DNA from: Bacteroidetes bacterium GWF2_38_335
Lineage (GTDB): Bacteria > Bacteroidota > Bacteroidia > Bacteroidales > GWF2-38-335
Assembly: GCA_001769535.1 (NCBI GenBank)
Contig: MEOH01000001.1
Location: 1-64,000 of the forward strand
DNA length: 64,000 bases
Direction: 5' to 3'
The notes beneath the pieces were generated by a model, which was given only the letters and a program-made list of their open reading frames with translations, did no database searches and was not told where the DNA came from. Below, piece after piece: positions 1 to 8,965 of this stretch. The stretch's first letter is position 1. Each line of letters opens with the position of its first letter. Both the position numbers and the translations under genes were made by a program.

Positions 1-85
1 AAAACGATATTCTGCAACCCTTGTTCTTTAGGGGTGTTGATTATTTTTGGTTGGTTTTGGTTTTGGAGGTAGGATTAGACTTTAT

Positions 86-471
86 AATCTTACCTTCTGA
101 TTAATTTTATCATTCATTTCCGCCGGAATGAGGTTTTTCGTTCTGATGTGTTCATGGCCGGCGGGCCCCTGGGCAATTGCCCGGGGCTACCATAATATAA
201 GCCCTCCAGGCTTATTAACACCCCGGCTTGACCGCGTATCGTTGAAGCTGCGCCACCGCTAAAGCTAAGGCGGCACGCGGTTTAACGTTTCACCTACGGC
301 AAGTCTGAAGATAAACCTTTGGCGAACGAAGGGAGGCACAAAGCCGGGGCTGAATTGAGCTGGCCTTTCAGGCCGTTTGCTTAAAAGTATTTAGGTGTTT
401 AATCAAAATATCCGGCTTCCAACTTCCGACTTCCAACTTCGGTCTTCCGACTTTTCAATCTTACCTTCTGA
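86..471. repeat. GC-rich structured intergenic element flanked by 15-bp direct repeats
   Basis: The 15-mer AATCTTACCTTCTGA occurs at 86-100 and again at 457-471. Between the copies lies a stretch (about 150-385) clearly richer in G and C than the surrounding DNA and full of inverted repeats: a 10-bp palindrome at 167-186 centred on CAATTG with one G-T pair, a 6-bp hairpin at 198-203/209-214, a 9-bp long-range stem CCCCGGCTT (221-229) with AAGCCGGGG (341-349), and inside it ACCGCGT (231-237) with ACGCGGT (275-281). I see no convincing ORF. The nested stems suggest a folded RNA or a REP/MITE-like element. Which of these it is cannot be decided from one copy. Confidence 0.5.
414..455. repeat. 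7-bp-period tandem repeat
   Basis: Six consecutive heptamers can be read: GGCTTCC, AACTTCC, GACTTCC, AACTTCG, GTCTTCC and GACTTTT. The block lies in the gene-free first 642 bases, just inside the second copy of the 15-bp direct repeat. It has no coding potential that I trust. Confidence 0.7.
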
Positions 472-548
472 ATAAATTCATGCTTCTTTTCTGATGGATT
501 TGTCTTTGTTGTTTTTATGGCGACGCAAGCATTGCGTCACTGAACTTC

Positions 549-628
549 CGACTTTACGAACTTTCGACTTGACAGACTTTCGACTTTACGAACTTTCGAC
601 TTTACGAACTTTCGACTTTACGAACTTT
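549..628. repeat. 8-bp-period tandem repeat (10 units)
   Basis: Ten octamers run without interruption, mostly alternating CGACTTTA and CGAACTTT, with variants CGACTTGA and CAGACTTT. The array ends 15 bases before the stop codon of the minus-strand regulator gene at 643. Short plus-strand reading frames through it are low-complexity products of the repeat and are not called as genes. Other octamer arrays of unrelated sequence lie at 9007, 18289 and 50467. Confidence 0.85.
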
Positions 629-642
629 ATGAACTATCCACC

Positions 643-1284
643 CTACATATACAAAGCAGCCTTCTTAACCAGATCTACCGTGTTTTTTGCTTCAAGCTTT
701 GATTTGATATTTCGGCGGTGCGTTTCGACTGTGCGCTTTGAAATATCAAGGCGGTAACCGATTTCCTTGTTCGACAAACCTTCGCAGATTAAATTCAGGA
801 TTCTTGTTTCCTGCGGAGTTAAAATGTTTGTACTGACATAAGATTGATCCTGCAGCATGTTAAATAAATCGTAGACAATGACTTTGGAATACACATCGGA
901 GATGTAGTTTTGCTTTTTGCTGATCTGCGTAATCGCCGATATCAGTTCTGATTCATCTGAACCGGCCGAAATCAGACTCTTGATCCCGTTTTCAAAAAAC
1001 CTGCAGATGGTCTTTTCATTATACCCGCACAAAACCGCAAGCACCTTGTTTTTATTGATGGATTTTTTTATTGTATCAATCCTTGAAAACATAAAATCAT
1101 TGTCAGATACCTGAAAAACAATGACATCCGGATTGACTTCCCGTATGCACTGCTCCAGATCGTTGTCGTCATCATTAAGTTCTTCAACAATCCTGATTTT
1201 TTCACTATTTCTGATTACTGTGGTTATGCCTGACATCAGGACAGACTTCTTCCCAACGATCATGACTTTTATTTTCTCTTCCAT
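643..1284 (-). CDS. LuxR/FixJ-type regulator with degenerate receiver domain
   Basis: 213 residues. The N-terminal part (about 5-120) has the alternating strand/helix pattern of a response-regulator receiver, with an acidic DDDND patch. At the phosphoacceptor strand, however, the sequence reads PDVIVFQVSDN, with Gln where Asp is expected, and the usual conserved Lys near residue 115 is also absent. The C-terminus (about 148-210) is a clear LuxR helix-turn-helix (TPQETRILNLICEGLSNKEI followed by RTVETHRRNI). It should therefore bind DNA without conventional phosphorylation. The ATG at 1284 faces the M16 peptidase operon divergently across 332 bases containing a palindrome. Known family: NarL/FixJ-like regulators. 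The target is not known. Confidence 0.85.
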   Translation of the reverse strand: MEEKIKVMIVGKKSVLMSGITTVIRNSEKIRIVEELNDDDNDLEQCIREVNPDVIVFQVSDNDFMFSRIDTIKKSINKNKVLAVLCGYNEKTICRFFENGIKSLISAGSDESELISAITQISKKQNYISDVYSKVIVYDLFNMLQDQSYVSTNILTPQETRILNLICEGLSNKEIGYRLDISKRTVETHRRNIKSKLEAKNTVDLVKKAALYM

Positions 1285-1528
1285 TTTTTCTCTGTGTAAG
1301 TGAGGTTACTTTGATTAGGTCGAATCAAATATAATTGGATTAACAAACACTGCATTATAAACTTGACAACCTTTGTTGAAAATTGACTAAGCGGCAATTA
1401 TCTTCAACTGTTTTTTACAAAAAGATATTTTTTTTGATGAACGGTGAGATGGTAAGATCCTGAAAACTTTGTTTTCTAGGATGCTCGTCCTTTGATCGGC
1501 ACGGTTGGGCGGTTAAACTATCCAAAAA

Positions 1529-1550
1529 AATAAACAATCCATTGTTTATT
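1529..1550. promoter_or_regulatory. Perfect 10-bp inverted repeat, candidate operator
   Basis: AATAAACAAT and ATTGTTTATT are separated by only CC. The site lies about 40 bases upstream of the -7-like element of the M16 operon, in the gap shared with the divergent LuxR-type regulator. Geometry and position fit a dimeric DNA-binding protein. The assignment is an inference. Confidence 0.45.
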
Positions 1551-1589
1551 ATTGACACCTAATTCAATGTAAATCGGATAATAATAAAT

Positions 1590-1597
1590 TATCTTTG
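1590..1597 (+). promoter_or_regulatory. Bacteroidota -7 element TATCTTTG upstream of M16 operon
   Basis: TATCTTTG matches TAnnTTTG and lies 20 bases before the ATG at 1617. No TTG was found at the expected 19-21 base spacing upstream, so only the -7 half is supported. Confidence 0.45.
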
Positions 1598-1616
1598 TTT
1601 TTTTAACAAAGGAAAA

Positions 1617-2858
1617 ATGATTGAATTTAAGAGAAAAACATTGTCAAACGGACTAAAAATAATAGTCCATACCGACAAAACATCTCCCCTTGCTGCGGTT
1701 AACCTGCTGTATAATGTGGGTGCCAGGGACGAGGATCCTGATCGAACAGGTTTTGCGCATCTTTTCGAGCATCTGATGTTTGGTGGTTCCATAAATATTC
1801 CCTCCTACGACAATGCATTGCAAAGTGCCGGAGGTGATAACAATGCTTTCACAAACAACGATATAACCAATTATTATGTGACTCTTCCGGCCGAAAATCT
1901 TGAAACTGCTTTCTGGCTCGAATCAGATCGTATGCTGAGTCTGGCTTTTACAGAAAAAAGTCTGGAAGTCCAACGCAACGTGGTTATTGAAGAGTTTAAA
2001 CAAAGGTATCTGAACCAGCCCTATGGTGATGAATGGCTGCTGCTCCGTCCGCTCGCCTATAAAAAACATCCCTATCTATGGTCAACCATCGGAAAAGAAA
2101 TATCCCATATCGAAAATGCCCGTATTGAGCACGTAAGGGATTTTTTCTATAAACACTATGCTCCAAACAATTGCATACTTGTGGTTTCAGGAAATGTCAA
2201 CCCGGTTAAGGTATTTAGTCTGGCTGAAAAATGGTTCGGACCTATCGAAAAAAGAAATGTGCCTGTAAGAAATCTTCCTGTGGAACCAAAGCAAACAAAA
2301 GCAAGAAAACTTGAGGTAGAACGTGATGTGCCTGTTGATTCGCTTTATAAAGTTTACCACATGAGCGACAGAAAATCCAAGGATTACTATTCCACCGATC
2401 TGCTTTCTGATCTTTTATCAAACGGAAAATCATCACGGCTTTACCAAAATCTGGTAAAAGAGAAGAAAATGTTTTCCCAGCTTGATGCTTATATTACGGG
2501 CAGTATAGATGCCGGACTGTTTGTTGTGGAAGGTAAACTTGCCGATAAAATTAAAATGAAAACCGCCGATCAGGCTGTGGTGGAGGAATTGGAAAAGATT
2601 TGCACAAAACCGCTGAAGAAAGACGAGTTTCAAAAAGTGAAAAACAAAGTTGAATCCACCCTTGTGTTTTCAGAAATGAGCATCCTGAACAAAGCCATGA
2701 AAATTGCTTTCCATGAACTGATCGGTGATGCGGCCGACATCAACAGCGAACCTGACAAATATCTCAAAGTCACCCCCGCTGATATCAAAAAAATTGCCAA
2801 TGAAGTGTTTGCACCAACCAACTGCTCAACACTTTACTATTATTCAAAAAAACAGTAA
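1617..2858 (+). CDS. M16 family zinc metallopeptidase, catalytic subunit
   Basis: 413 residues. The inverted zinc motif HxxEH is present as HLFEHLMFGGS near residue 47-57, and the downstream glutamate motif follows as NVVIEEFKQRYLNQPYGDEW near residue 121-140. This is therefore the active member of an M16B (processing-peptidase-like) pair. No signal peptide is evident at the N-terminus (MIEFKRKTLSNG), so a cytoplasmic location or an alternative export route is possible. The partner gene follows after 2 bases. The start is supported by the upstream AAAGGA purine stretch and the -7 element. Confidence 0.93.
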   Translation: MIEFKRKTLSNGLKIIVHTDKTSPLAAVNLLYNVGARDEDPDRTGFAHLFEHLMFGGSINIPSYDNALQSAGGDNNAFTNNDITNYYVTLPAENLETAFWLESDRMLSLAFTEKSLEVQRNVVIEEFKQRYLNQPYGDEWLLLRPLAYKKHPYLWSTIGKEISHIENARIEHVRDFFYKHYAPNNCILVVSGNVNPVKVFSLAEKWFGPIEKRNVPVRNLPVEPKQTKARKLEVERDVPVDSLYKVYHMSDRKSKDYYSTDLLSDLLSNGKSSRLYQNLVKEKKMFSQLDAYITGSIDAGLFVVEGKLADKIKMKTADQAVVEELEKICTKPLKKDEFQKVKNKVESTLVFSEMSILNKAMKIAFHELIGDAADINSEPDKYLKVTPADIKKIANEVFAPTNCSTLYYYSKKQ

Positions 2859-2860
2859 CC

Positions 2861-4144
2861 ATGCAGATTAACAGAAAAAAAACTCCGGGTTTCGAGGAGA
2901 TAAAAAAGATAAAATACATCAAAGCAAAAAAGACCAGCCTGAAAAACGGAATACCGGTTCATTATATCAACGCCGGAACGCAGGATGTGATTCGAGTGGA
3001 CTTGCTTTTTAATGCCGGAGTATGGTTTCAGGAAAAACCTCTCGTATCAAGCACAACCAACGCCTTGATGGGCGAAGGGACAAAAAAATACAACTCACAG
3101 CAGATTTCTGAAAAATTCGATTTCTACGGTGCCCATTTCAATGCATCAGTTGATTATCATGCCGCTACTGTTAGTCTATATACACTGAGCAAATACCTCA
3201 ACGAAACACTTGAGGTACTGGAACAGATTGTTAAACATCCTGTGTTTCCGATAAAAGAACTGGAAAATTATATCCGGAATAAAAAACAGGATCTTACCAT
3301 TGAACTGACTAAGGTTAAAACTCAGGCACGCAGGGAATTTCTGAAAGCAATTTTCGGAGAAAATCATCCTTACGGACATGTAATTGAACCCGAAGATTAC
3401 GAAAAAGTAAACACAAAGCAACTTTCTGACTTTCATAAGTGTCTATATAATGCATCCAATTGTAAAATCGTGGTTGCCGGAAAAATTGATGACAAGGTTC
3501 TTAAACTGATTAACAGGTATTTCGGAGGAAAAGACTGGCAAGGCAAAGAAAACATTGAAATAAAGAAATTTGCCGTTAAAACCACAAAAGAAAAACGAAT
3601 TGTGGTTGAAAAAAAGGACGCAGTGCAGTCTGCCATCAGGATCGGTTGCGAGCTTTTCAGCAAAACCCATCCCGATTTTATCAAAATGCAGGTTCTTAAC
3701 ACAGTGCTGGGAGGATATTTTGGTTCCCGACTCATGACAAACATCAGAGAAGACAAGGGATATACCTACGGAATCGGGTCAGTGATTTTCTCGTTTAAGG
3801 AATCGGGTTATTTTGTTATCGTTTCCGAAGTGGGCGCAAAAGTTTGCAAGGACGCAATAAAAGAGGTGAAAAAAGAGTTAAAATGTTTACGTGAGGAACT
3901 GATTCCCAAAGAGGAACTAAAAAGAGTAAAAAGTTATATGCTTGGCGAAATGCTCAGAAATTTCGACGGTCCTTTCGCCCTCGCTGATGCCTTTATAGGT
4001 GTTGATGCTTATGGCTTAAAATATAAATTTTACGATGAATTTGTTCAGACTATTAAGGATGTTACACCTGCTGAACTAAAAAAACTTGCGGTAAAATATC
4101 TTGATGATAAAAAAATGATTGAGGTTATTGCCGGTAAATATTAA
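2861..4144 (+). CDS. M16 family peptidase-like protein, non-catalytic subunit
   Basis: 427 residues, homologous in layout to the preceding M16 protein but without HxxEH (the equivalent region reads VSSTTNALMGEGTKKYN). It keeps the RxxxGYxY-type substrate-binding stretch as NIREDKGYTYGIGS near residue 290-305. In known M16B heterodimers the second subunit supplies these Arg/Tyr residues, so I infer a heterodimer with the upstream gene product. Its stop codon overlaps the next ATG by one base (TAATG), which indicates translational coupling to the T9SS cargo gene. Confidence 0.9.
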   Translation: MQINRKKTPGFEEIKKIKYIKAKKTSLKNGIPVHYINAGTQDVIRVDLLFNAGVWFQEKPLVSSTTNALMGEGTKKYNSQQISEKFDFYGAHFNASVDYHAATVSLYTLSKYLNETLEVLEQIVKHPVFPIKELENYIRNKKQDLTIELTKVKTQARREFLKAIFGENHPYGHVIEPEDYEKVNTKQLSDFHKCLYNASNCKIVVAGKIDDKVLKLINRYFGGKDWQGKENIEIKKFAVKTTKEKRIVVEKKDAVQSAIRIGCELFSKTHPDFIKMQVLNTVLGGYFGSRLMTNIREDKGYTYGIGSVIFSFKESGYFVIVSEVGAKVCKDAIKEVKKELKCLREELIPKEELKRVKSYMLGEMLRNFDGPFALADAFIGVDAYGLKYKFYDEFVQTIKDVTPAELKKLAVKYLDDKKMIEVIAGKY

Positions 4145-6183
4145 TGCCGAGATTATTTAAAATATTGCTTTTTCTGGTGCTTCCGCTTTTTGCCGGGGCA
4201 AATTCCGCATCATTGCGGTGCCTTGACGTGAAATCAAACGGCGACGTGCTGCTCTCATGGCTTGAGCCAACAGATGTTTGCGGAGGATTTGACAGTTACG
4301 AAATTTACGCATCTGCCGATGGCATCGCTTTCACACTGATTCAGACAATTACCGTCCAAACTACTGTTTCTTATCTTCATGTCAATGCTAATGCACACCT
4401 TGGCCAAAGATATTACTTTATTCGGACTCAAAGCAATTGCGGAATTTTCAATTCGGACACTCTTTCGACCATGTACCTGGAACTGAATAATCCGGGAACC
4501 GGAGTGGCACAAATGACCTGGAATAATATCCATTCACCTTCTTTGTCCACATCTTCAACAAATTATTCGGTTTACCTTGAAAACCCCACCGGAATATGGA
4601 CAAATACCGGTTCTACAGCCATCTCAACCCCAAGCTATTCTGACACCATTTATGTGTGCAGGAAAATGATCAGCTATTATATTGAACTTACCGATGAATC
4701 GGGATGCATTTCAAGATCAAGCTCTGACGGAGATATCTTTGAAAACGCCATTCCCCCTGCCATTCCGGTACTCGATACAGTAAGCGTAAACATGAATACC
4801 GGTGATGCATATCTTGGTTGGTTCGAAAATACCGAGCCTGATATTGCCGGATACATCGTATTTTACTATTACGCCAGTGGTTCTGTTTTTGTGGATACAG
4901 TTTGGGGCGGAGCAATAACAAGTTACATAGATGATTTCGGTGTTTCGACCGATGATGCCAGCAAAAAGTCCGTTTCTTACAGCGTGGCCGCCTTTGACTC
5001 GTGTCAAAACCGTTCACAATTCTGCGATTTTCATAATACACTTTATGTGTTTCCATATCTGGATTCGTGCAACCGCAGGATCCGGGTTGACTGGAACGAC
5101 TATGTGAACTGGGATTCGGGTGTAAAAGAATATCAGGTTTACAGCAAATCCGAGTCAGGCAACTATTCCCTTTACATAACAGTCAGCGGCAGCGAATCAG
5201 AAACTTTTTTCACATCAGTCTCTGATCAGGTACTTTATTGTTTTTATATTGTGGCCGTGAGCAACGACGGGCAAACTTCAACCTCAAACTACACCTGTAT
5301 TTTTGTAAATCTTCCCAACAATCCTGATTTCATGAATGCCGATCATGCCAGCATTACCTATTATAACAATGTGGAACTTTCATTTACGGTTGACAATAAC
5401 ACCAGCATGCGGGCTTTTAAAATTCTTGAATCAGACAATTATTCAGGTCCGTGGGACACCATTGCCCGGTTTGGATCCGGGTCATCGGAAATAAGCTACA
5501 GCAAGTACATCGACATGGAATATGAGCTCAAATACTATAAAATCATTGCAGAAAACAGATGCCGGCAGAATATTGATTCTTCAAACCTTTCTAAAAATAT
5601 TATTCTCAAAGTAACCAGTGATGAAAATTACAAGCATTATCTGACCTGGACTAATTACGAAGCCTACAAGGGAGGCATTGACCGTTATAATATTTACAGG
5701 ATTGTGGACCACGGCTCACCGCAACTGGTTAACTTTGTTACAGATGCCACATTTGAATACGTTGATGATGTGAGCGGTTTTATAAATCCCGGTTCTGAAG
5801 GCGATTTTTGCTATTATGTTGAAGCCGTTGAAACAGATCTGAATCCATACGGCATCAAGGGAAAGAGCATTTCCAACATGTCATGTGCAGCAGTGAAACC
5901 CTATATTTTCATTCCGGATGCTTTCACCCCCAATCGTGACGGCAAGAATGATGAATTTAAGCCGGTACTGACCTTTGCTTCCAATGAAAACTATGAAATG
6001 ATTATTTTTGACAGATGGAGCGGAATAGTTTTCCAGACCAACGACCGGCAGGAAGGCTGGAATGGTAAAACACCCGGAGGAAAAATTGCCCCAGAGGGAG
6101 TGTATGTCTATTACATCAAATTTGTTTCGGCCGAAAACCAGGTTATTGAGAAAAGAGGGTATTTTACTTTGATTGTACCTTAA
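4144..6183 (+). CDS. T9SS type B cargo protein with fibronectin III-like domains
   Basis: 679 residues. An N-terminal signal peptide (MPRLFKILLFLVLPLFAGA) is followed by several fibronectin type III-like modules with recurring YEIYxSxDG and YYVEAVE-type strands. The last 90 residues form the gliding-motility-associated C-terminal domain: FIPDAFTPNRDGKNDEFKP, then DRWSGIVF, EGWNGKTPGG and a final YFTLIVP. This domain directs export by the type IX system and surface attachment or release. It is the third gene of the M16 operon, translationally coupled by a 1-base overlap. The ligand or role is not known. Confidence 0.88.
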   Translation: MPRLFKILLFLVLPLFAGANSASLRCLDVKSNGDVLLSWLEPTDVCGGFDSYEIYASADGIAFTLIQTITVQTTVSYLHVNANAHLGQRYYFIRTQSNCGIFNSDTLSTMYLELNNPGTGVAQMTWNNIHSPSLSTSSTNYSVYLENPTGIWTNTGSTAISTPSYSDTIYVCRKMISYYIELTDESGCISRSSSDGDIFENAIPPAIPVLDTVSVNMNTGDAYLGWFENTEPDIAGYIVFYYYASGSVFVDTVWGGAITSYIDDFGVSTDDASKKSVSYSVAAFDSCQNRSQFCDFHNTLYVFPYLDSCNRRIRVDWNDYVNWDSGVKEYQVYSKSESGNYSLYITVSGSESETFFTSVSDQVLYCFYIVAVSNDGQTSTSNYTCIFVNLPNNPDFMNADHASITYYNNVELSFTVDNNTSMRAFKILESDNYSGPWDTIARFGSGSSEISYSKYIDMEYELKYYKIIAENRCRQNIDSSNLSKNIILKVTSDENYKHYLTWTNYEAYKGGIDRYNIYRIVDHGSPQLVNFVTDATFEYVDDVSGFINPGSEGDFCYYVEAVETDLNPYGIKGKSISNMSCAAVKPYIFIPDAFTPNRDGKNDEFKPVLTFASNENYEMIIFDRWSGIVFQTNDRQEGWNGKTPGGKIAPEGVYVYYIKFVSAENQVIEKRGYFTLIVP

Positions 6184-6187
6184 AGAA

Positions 6188-6210
6188 AAAGCCGCCCATC
6201 AGGCGGCTTT
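6188..6210. terminator. Bidirectional terminator between T9SS cargo gene and pnp
   Basis: AAAGCCGCC and GGCGGCTTT form a 9-bp stem with a 5-base loop, in the 32 bases between the convergent stops at 6183 and 6216. On the minus strand the stem is followed by a T-rich run, which serves pnp. On the plus strand the T run is short. Confidence 0.8.
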
Positions 6211-6215
6211 CAATA

Positions 6216-8561
6216 TTAATCTTCAATTGGATTTTGTGGTTCTGAAGGACTTTCAGGTTGCTGAGGGTGCTCAGGTCTCTGTGGTCTTCTGGGTTCGCCA
6301 CGATGCTCGCGGTGCTCGCCATGATCTCCGCGGTCACCACGGTCACCACGATGTTCTCTGCGCTCGCCATGATGGTCGCCACGGTCACCTCGGTCACCAC
6401 GATTATCCTGACGTCTTTCTTCCCTGGGTTCTCTTTCAACATAACCTTCGGGTTTTGGGAGCAGCTCTCTTCTGGAGAGTTTCATCTTTCCGTTTTTGTC
6501 AAAGCTTACCAGTTTCACTTCGATTACATCACCCACCTTCAGTTCTTCCTCAACTTTTTCGAGGCGCTTCCATGAAACTTCTGAGATGTGGAGCAATCCA
6601 TCTTTATTTGGCATGATTTCAACAAAAGCACCATAAGCCATGATGGATTTTACTTTGCCTTTATAGATGGCTCCTTCTTCGGGTACGCCTGCAATGGCAG
6701 TAATTCTTGCCTTAGCTTTTTCAATGGCTTCTTTATTATCGGCAACAATGCTTACAATACCTTGATTATCTATTTCTTCAATAGTTAATATGGTTCCTGT
6801 GTCAGCCTGGATTTCCTGAATGATTTTACCACCCGGACCAATTACTGCACCGATCATATCTTTTGGTATGCTCATTTTCTCAATTCTTGGAGCATGTGGT
6901 TTGTAATCTTCTCTTGGTTCGGCAATCACTTCGGTTATTTTACCAAGAATGTGCATTCTGCCAGCTTTGGCCTGTTCCAGTGCCTGAAATAGAACTTCGT
7001 ATGACAATCCGTCAACTTTAATGTCCATTTGAGTGGCAGTGATTCCGTCTTTTGTACCGGTTACTTTAAAGTCCATATCTCCAAGATGATCTTCATCACC
7101 AAGGATATCAGACAAAATCGCATATTTACCGGTTTTTGAATCGGAGATCATACCCATGGCGATACCTGAAACGGGTTTTGATATTTTCACTCCGGCATCC
7201 ATCAACGCAAGTGAACCTGCGCAAACAGTAGCCATTGATGAAGAACCGTTAGATTCAAGAATATCAGAAACAACCCTGATTGTATAAGGATTTATGTCGG
7301 TATCGGTGGGCATCACTTTTGAAAGAGCACGGAAAGCAAGGTTTCCATGTCCAACTTCTCTGCGGCCTGTTCCTCTGTATGGTCTGGCTTCGCCTGTTGA
7401 GAATGGCGGGAAGTTATAATGCAGGATAAATTTTGAGTAACCTTTAATCATGGCTCCGTCAATCATCTGCTCGTCAAGCTTTGTGCCGAGAGTAACTGTG
7501 GTTAATGACTGTGTTTCGCCTCGTGTAAAAATTGCTGATCCGTGAGGACCGGGCAGATAACCAATTTCGCACCAGATGGGACGAATTTCGTCGGTTTTTC
7601 TGCCATCGAGACGGATTTTAGTATCCAGAACCATTTTTCTGACAGCTTCTTTTTCCACATCGTGATAATACCTTTTGATGAGCATGTCACGTTTTTCGTC
7701 TTCCTCAGTAAACTGGGCTTTAAATTCAGTAACAACCGCTTTAAAATCTTCGGCTCTCTGGTGTTTATTTGGATTTGCCTTAGCAGCAACAGCATAAGCT
7801 TTTTCGTATGTTTCGTCCCAAACTTTTTTCTTCAGGTCTTCATCATTGGTTTCGTGACAATATTCACGTTTCACAATGCCCATTTCCTTTGCAAGGTCAA
7901 TTTGCATCTGGCACTGAGGTTTAATGGCTTCGTGGGCAAATTTAATGGCATCGAGCATATCCTTTTCAGAAACCTCGTTCATTTCACCTTCAACCATCAT
8001 AATGTTGTCAAGGGTTGCAGCTACCATAATATCAATGTCGGCAATGGCTTTCTGATTGTAAGTAGGATTAATCATAAACTCACCGTTTACTCTCGCTACC
8101 CTGACTTCAGAAATAGGACCGTTAAACGGGATGTTTGAAACAGAAATGGCACACGAAGCAGCCAGTCCGGCCAAAGCATCAGGAATAATTTCCTTATCAC
8201 CAGAAATCAGGTCAACATTTACAAAAGTTTCAGCGTGATAGTCATCGGGAAAAAGTGGACGGAGCGCGCGGTCAACCAGACGGGAAATAAGAATTTCATA
8301 ATCTGAAGGACGTGCTTCTCTTTTGAGGAATCCGCCGGGGAAACGGCCAATGGCGGCATATTTTTCTTTATACTCGCATGAAAGCGGCATAAAGTCAACA
8401 TCTTCTTTGGCCTCGGTGGCTGAAACAACGGTAGCCAACAGCATGGTGTTGCCCATTTTGACAACTACCGATCCGTCTGCCTGCTTGGCAAGTTTACCGG
8501 TTTCAATTTCAATAATGCGACCATCACCAAGGTCAATTTTTTTTGTTATAGCGTTGTACAT
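6216..8561 (-). CDS. pnp: Polynucleotide phosphorylase
   Basis: 781 residues, against about 700-710 in the best-known homologues. It is the 3'-5' phosphorolytic exoribonuclease of mRNA decay. Two RNase PH cores are present: the second carries [19 protein letters not shown] with the catalytic Asp residues and [20 protein letters not shown]. The KH domain has the GxxG loop IGPGGK (about residue 570) and the S1 domain runs about 630-700. The extra length is a tail of about 72 residues (about 710-781) made of RGD, GER and EHRG repeats and ending in a Pro/Glu-rich stretch. The gene follows rpsO on the same strand, the common rpsO-pnp order, with a terminator-like hairpin between them. Confidence 0.97.
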   Translation of the reverse strand: MYNAITKKIDLGDGRIIEIETGKLAKQADGSVVVKMGNTMLLATVVSATEAKEDVDFMPLSCEYKEKYAAIGRFPGGFLKREARPSDYEILISRLVDRALRPLFPDDYHAETFVNVDLISGDKEIIPDALAGLAASCAISVSNIPFNGPISEVRVARVNGEFMINPTYNQKAIADIDIMVAATLDNIMMVEGEMNEVSEKDMLDAIKFAHEAIKPQCQMQIDLAKEMGIVKREYCHETNDEDLKKKVWDETYEKAYAVAAKANPNKHQRAEDFKAVVTEFKAQFTEEDEKRDMLIKRYYHDVEKEAVRKMVLDTKIRLDGRKTDEIRPIWCEIGYLPGPHGSAIFTRGETQSLTTVTLGTKLDEQMIDGAMIKGYSKFILHYNFPPFSTGEARPYRGTGRREVGHGNLAFRALSKVMPTDTDINPYTIRVVSDILESNGSSSMATVCAGSLALMDAGVKISKPVSGIAMGMISDSKTGKYAILSDILGDEDHLGDMDFKVTGTKDGITATQMDIKVDGLSYEVLFQALEQAKAGRMHILGKITEVIAEPREDYKPHAPRIEKMSIPKDMIGAVIGPGGKIIQEIQADTGTILTIEEIDNQGIVSIVADNKEAIEKAKARITAIAGVPEEGAIYKGKVKSIMAYGAFVEIMPNKDGLLHISEVSWKRLEKVEEELKVGDVIEVKLVSFDKNGKMKLSRRELLPKPEGYVEREPREERRQDNRGDRGDRGDHHGERREHRGDRGDRGDHGEHREHRGEPRRPQRPEHPQQPESPSEPQNPIED

Positions 8562-8591
8562 ATTAATCTTTGATTTTATTAATGAAAATTA

Positions 8592-8618
8592 AAAAAGGCA
8601 ATTTGGTATTGCCTTTTT
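8592..8618. terminator. Terminator/processing hairpin between rpsO and pnp
   Basis: A perfect 11-bp stem AAAAAGGCAAT / ATTGCCTTTTT with a 5-base loop sits 10 bases after the rpsO stop (8629) and 31 bases before the pnp start (8561). It has T-rich flanks. In E. coli the rpsO-pnp spacer also carries a terminator and RNase III site. The same logic is inferred here. Confidence 0.8.
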
Positions 8619-8628
8619 ATATATCGGG

Positions 8629-8904
8629 TTAACGACGTAAATTCAGTTCTTTTATAATTGCGCGGTATCTTTGGATATCTCTGTCTTTCAAATAATCCAG
8701 TAAACTTCTTCTCTTACCCACCAGTTTCAGCAGTGCTCTTTGAGTGCTAAAATCTTTTTTGTTACTGTTCAAATGTTGTGTCAGGTGGTTGATACGGTAG
8801 GAAAATAAAGCAATCTGGCTCTCAGATGAACCTGTATCTTTATTAGACTTCCCGTGTTTTTGAAAGATTTCTTCTTTCTTTTCTGCGTTTAAATAATTTT
8901 CCAT
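8629..8904 (-). CDS. rpsO: 30S ribosomal protein S15
   Basis: 91 residues, close to the usual 89. The S15 signature regions are visible: GSSESQIALFSYRINHLTQH and LVGKRRSLLDYLKDRD, the helix that contacts 16S rRNA, followed by YRAIIKELNLRR. It is encoded directly before pnp, and its own promoter (8936-8965) matches the Bacteroidota consensus in both halves. The predicted 5' leader is only about 25-30 bases. Confidence 0.97.
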   Translation of the reverse strand: MENYLNAEKKEEIFQKHGKSNKDTGSSESQIALFSYRINHLTQHLNSNKKDFSTQRALLKLVGKRRSLLDYLKDRDIQRYRAIIKELNLRR

Positions 8905-8935
8905 GTTTCTTTTTAAATTTTTTAATACAAGAACG

Positions 8936-8965
8936 CAAAAGTAAGAATAATTTTCAAGGTAACAA
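8936..8965 (-). promoter_or_regulatory. Promoter of rpsO (TTG-N19-TACTTTTG)
   Basis: On the minus strand, TTG (8965-8963) is followed after 19 bases by TACTTTTG (8943-8936). This matches the TTG/TAnnTTTG consensus of the Bacteroidota primary sigma factor, 31 bases upstream of the rpsO ATG. Confidence 0.75.

Larger units (their letters stand above)
1285..1616. other. Divergent intergenic region between regulator and M16 operon
   Basis: This 332-base gap holds a small bulged hairpin at 1458-1481, a perfect 10-bp palindrome at 1529-1550 and a -7-like element at 1590-1597. No gene was seen in it. Confidence 0.6.

Noticed and set aside
494-757. Plus-strand reading frame of 87 residues across the octamer array
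   Set aside because: It is a translation of the repeat (periodic Leu-Ser-Thr-Leu-Arg) and runs into the regulator gene on the other strand.
6164-6616. Plus-strand ORFs opposite the pnp tail
   Set aside because: They arise from the repetitive RGD-coding DNA read in other frames. They have no start context or homology that I recognise.
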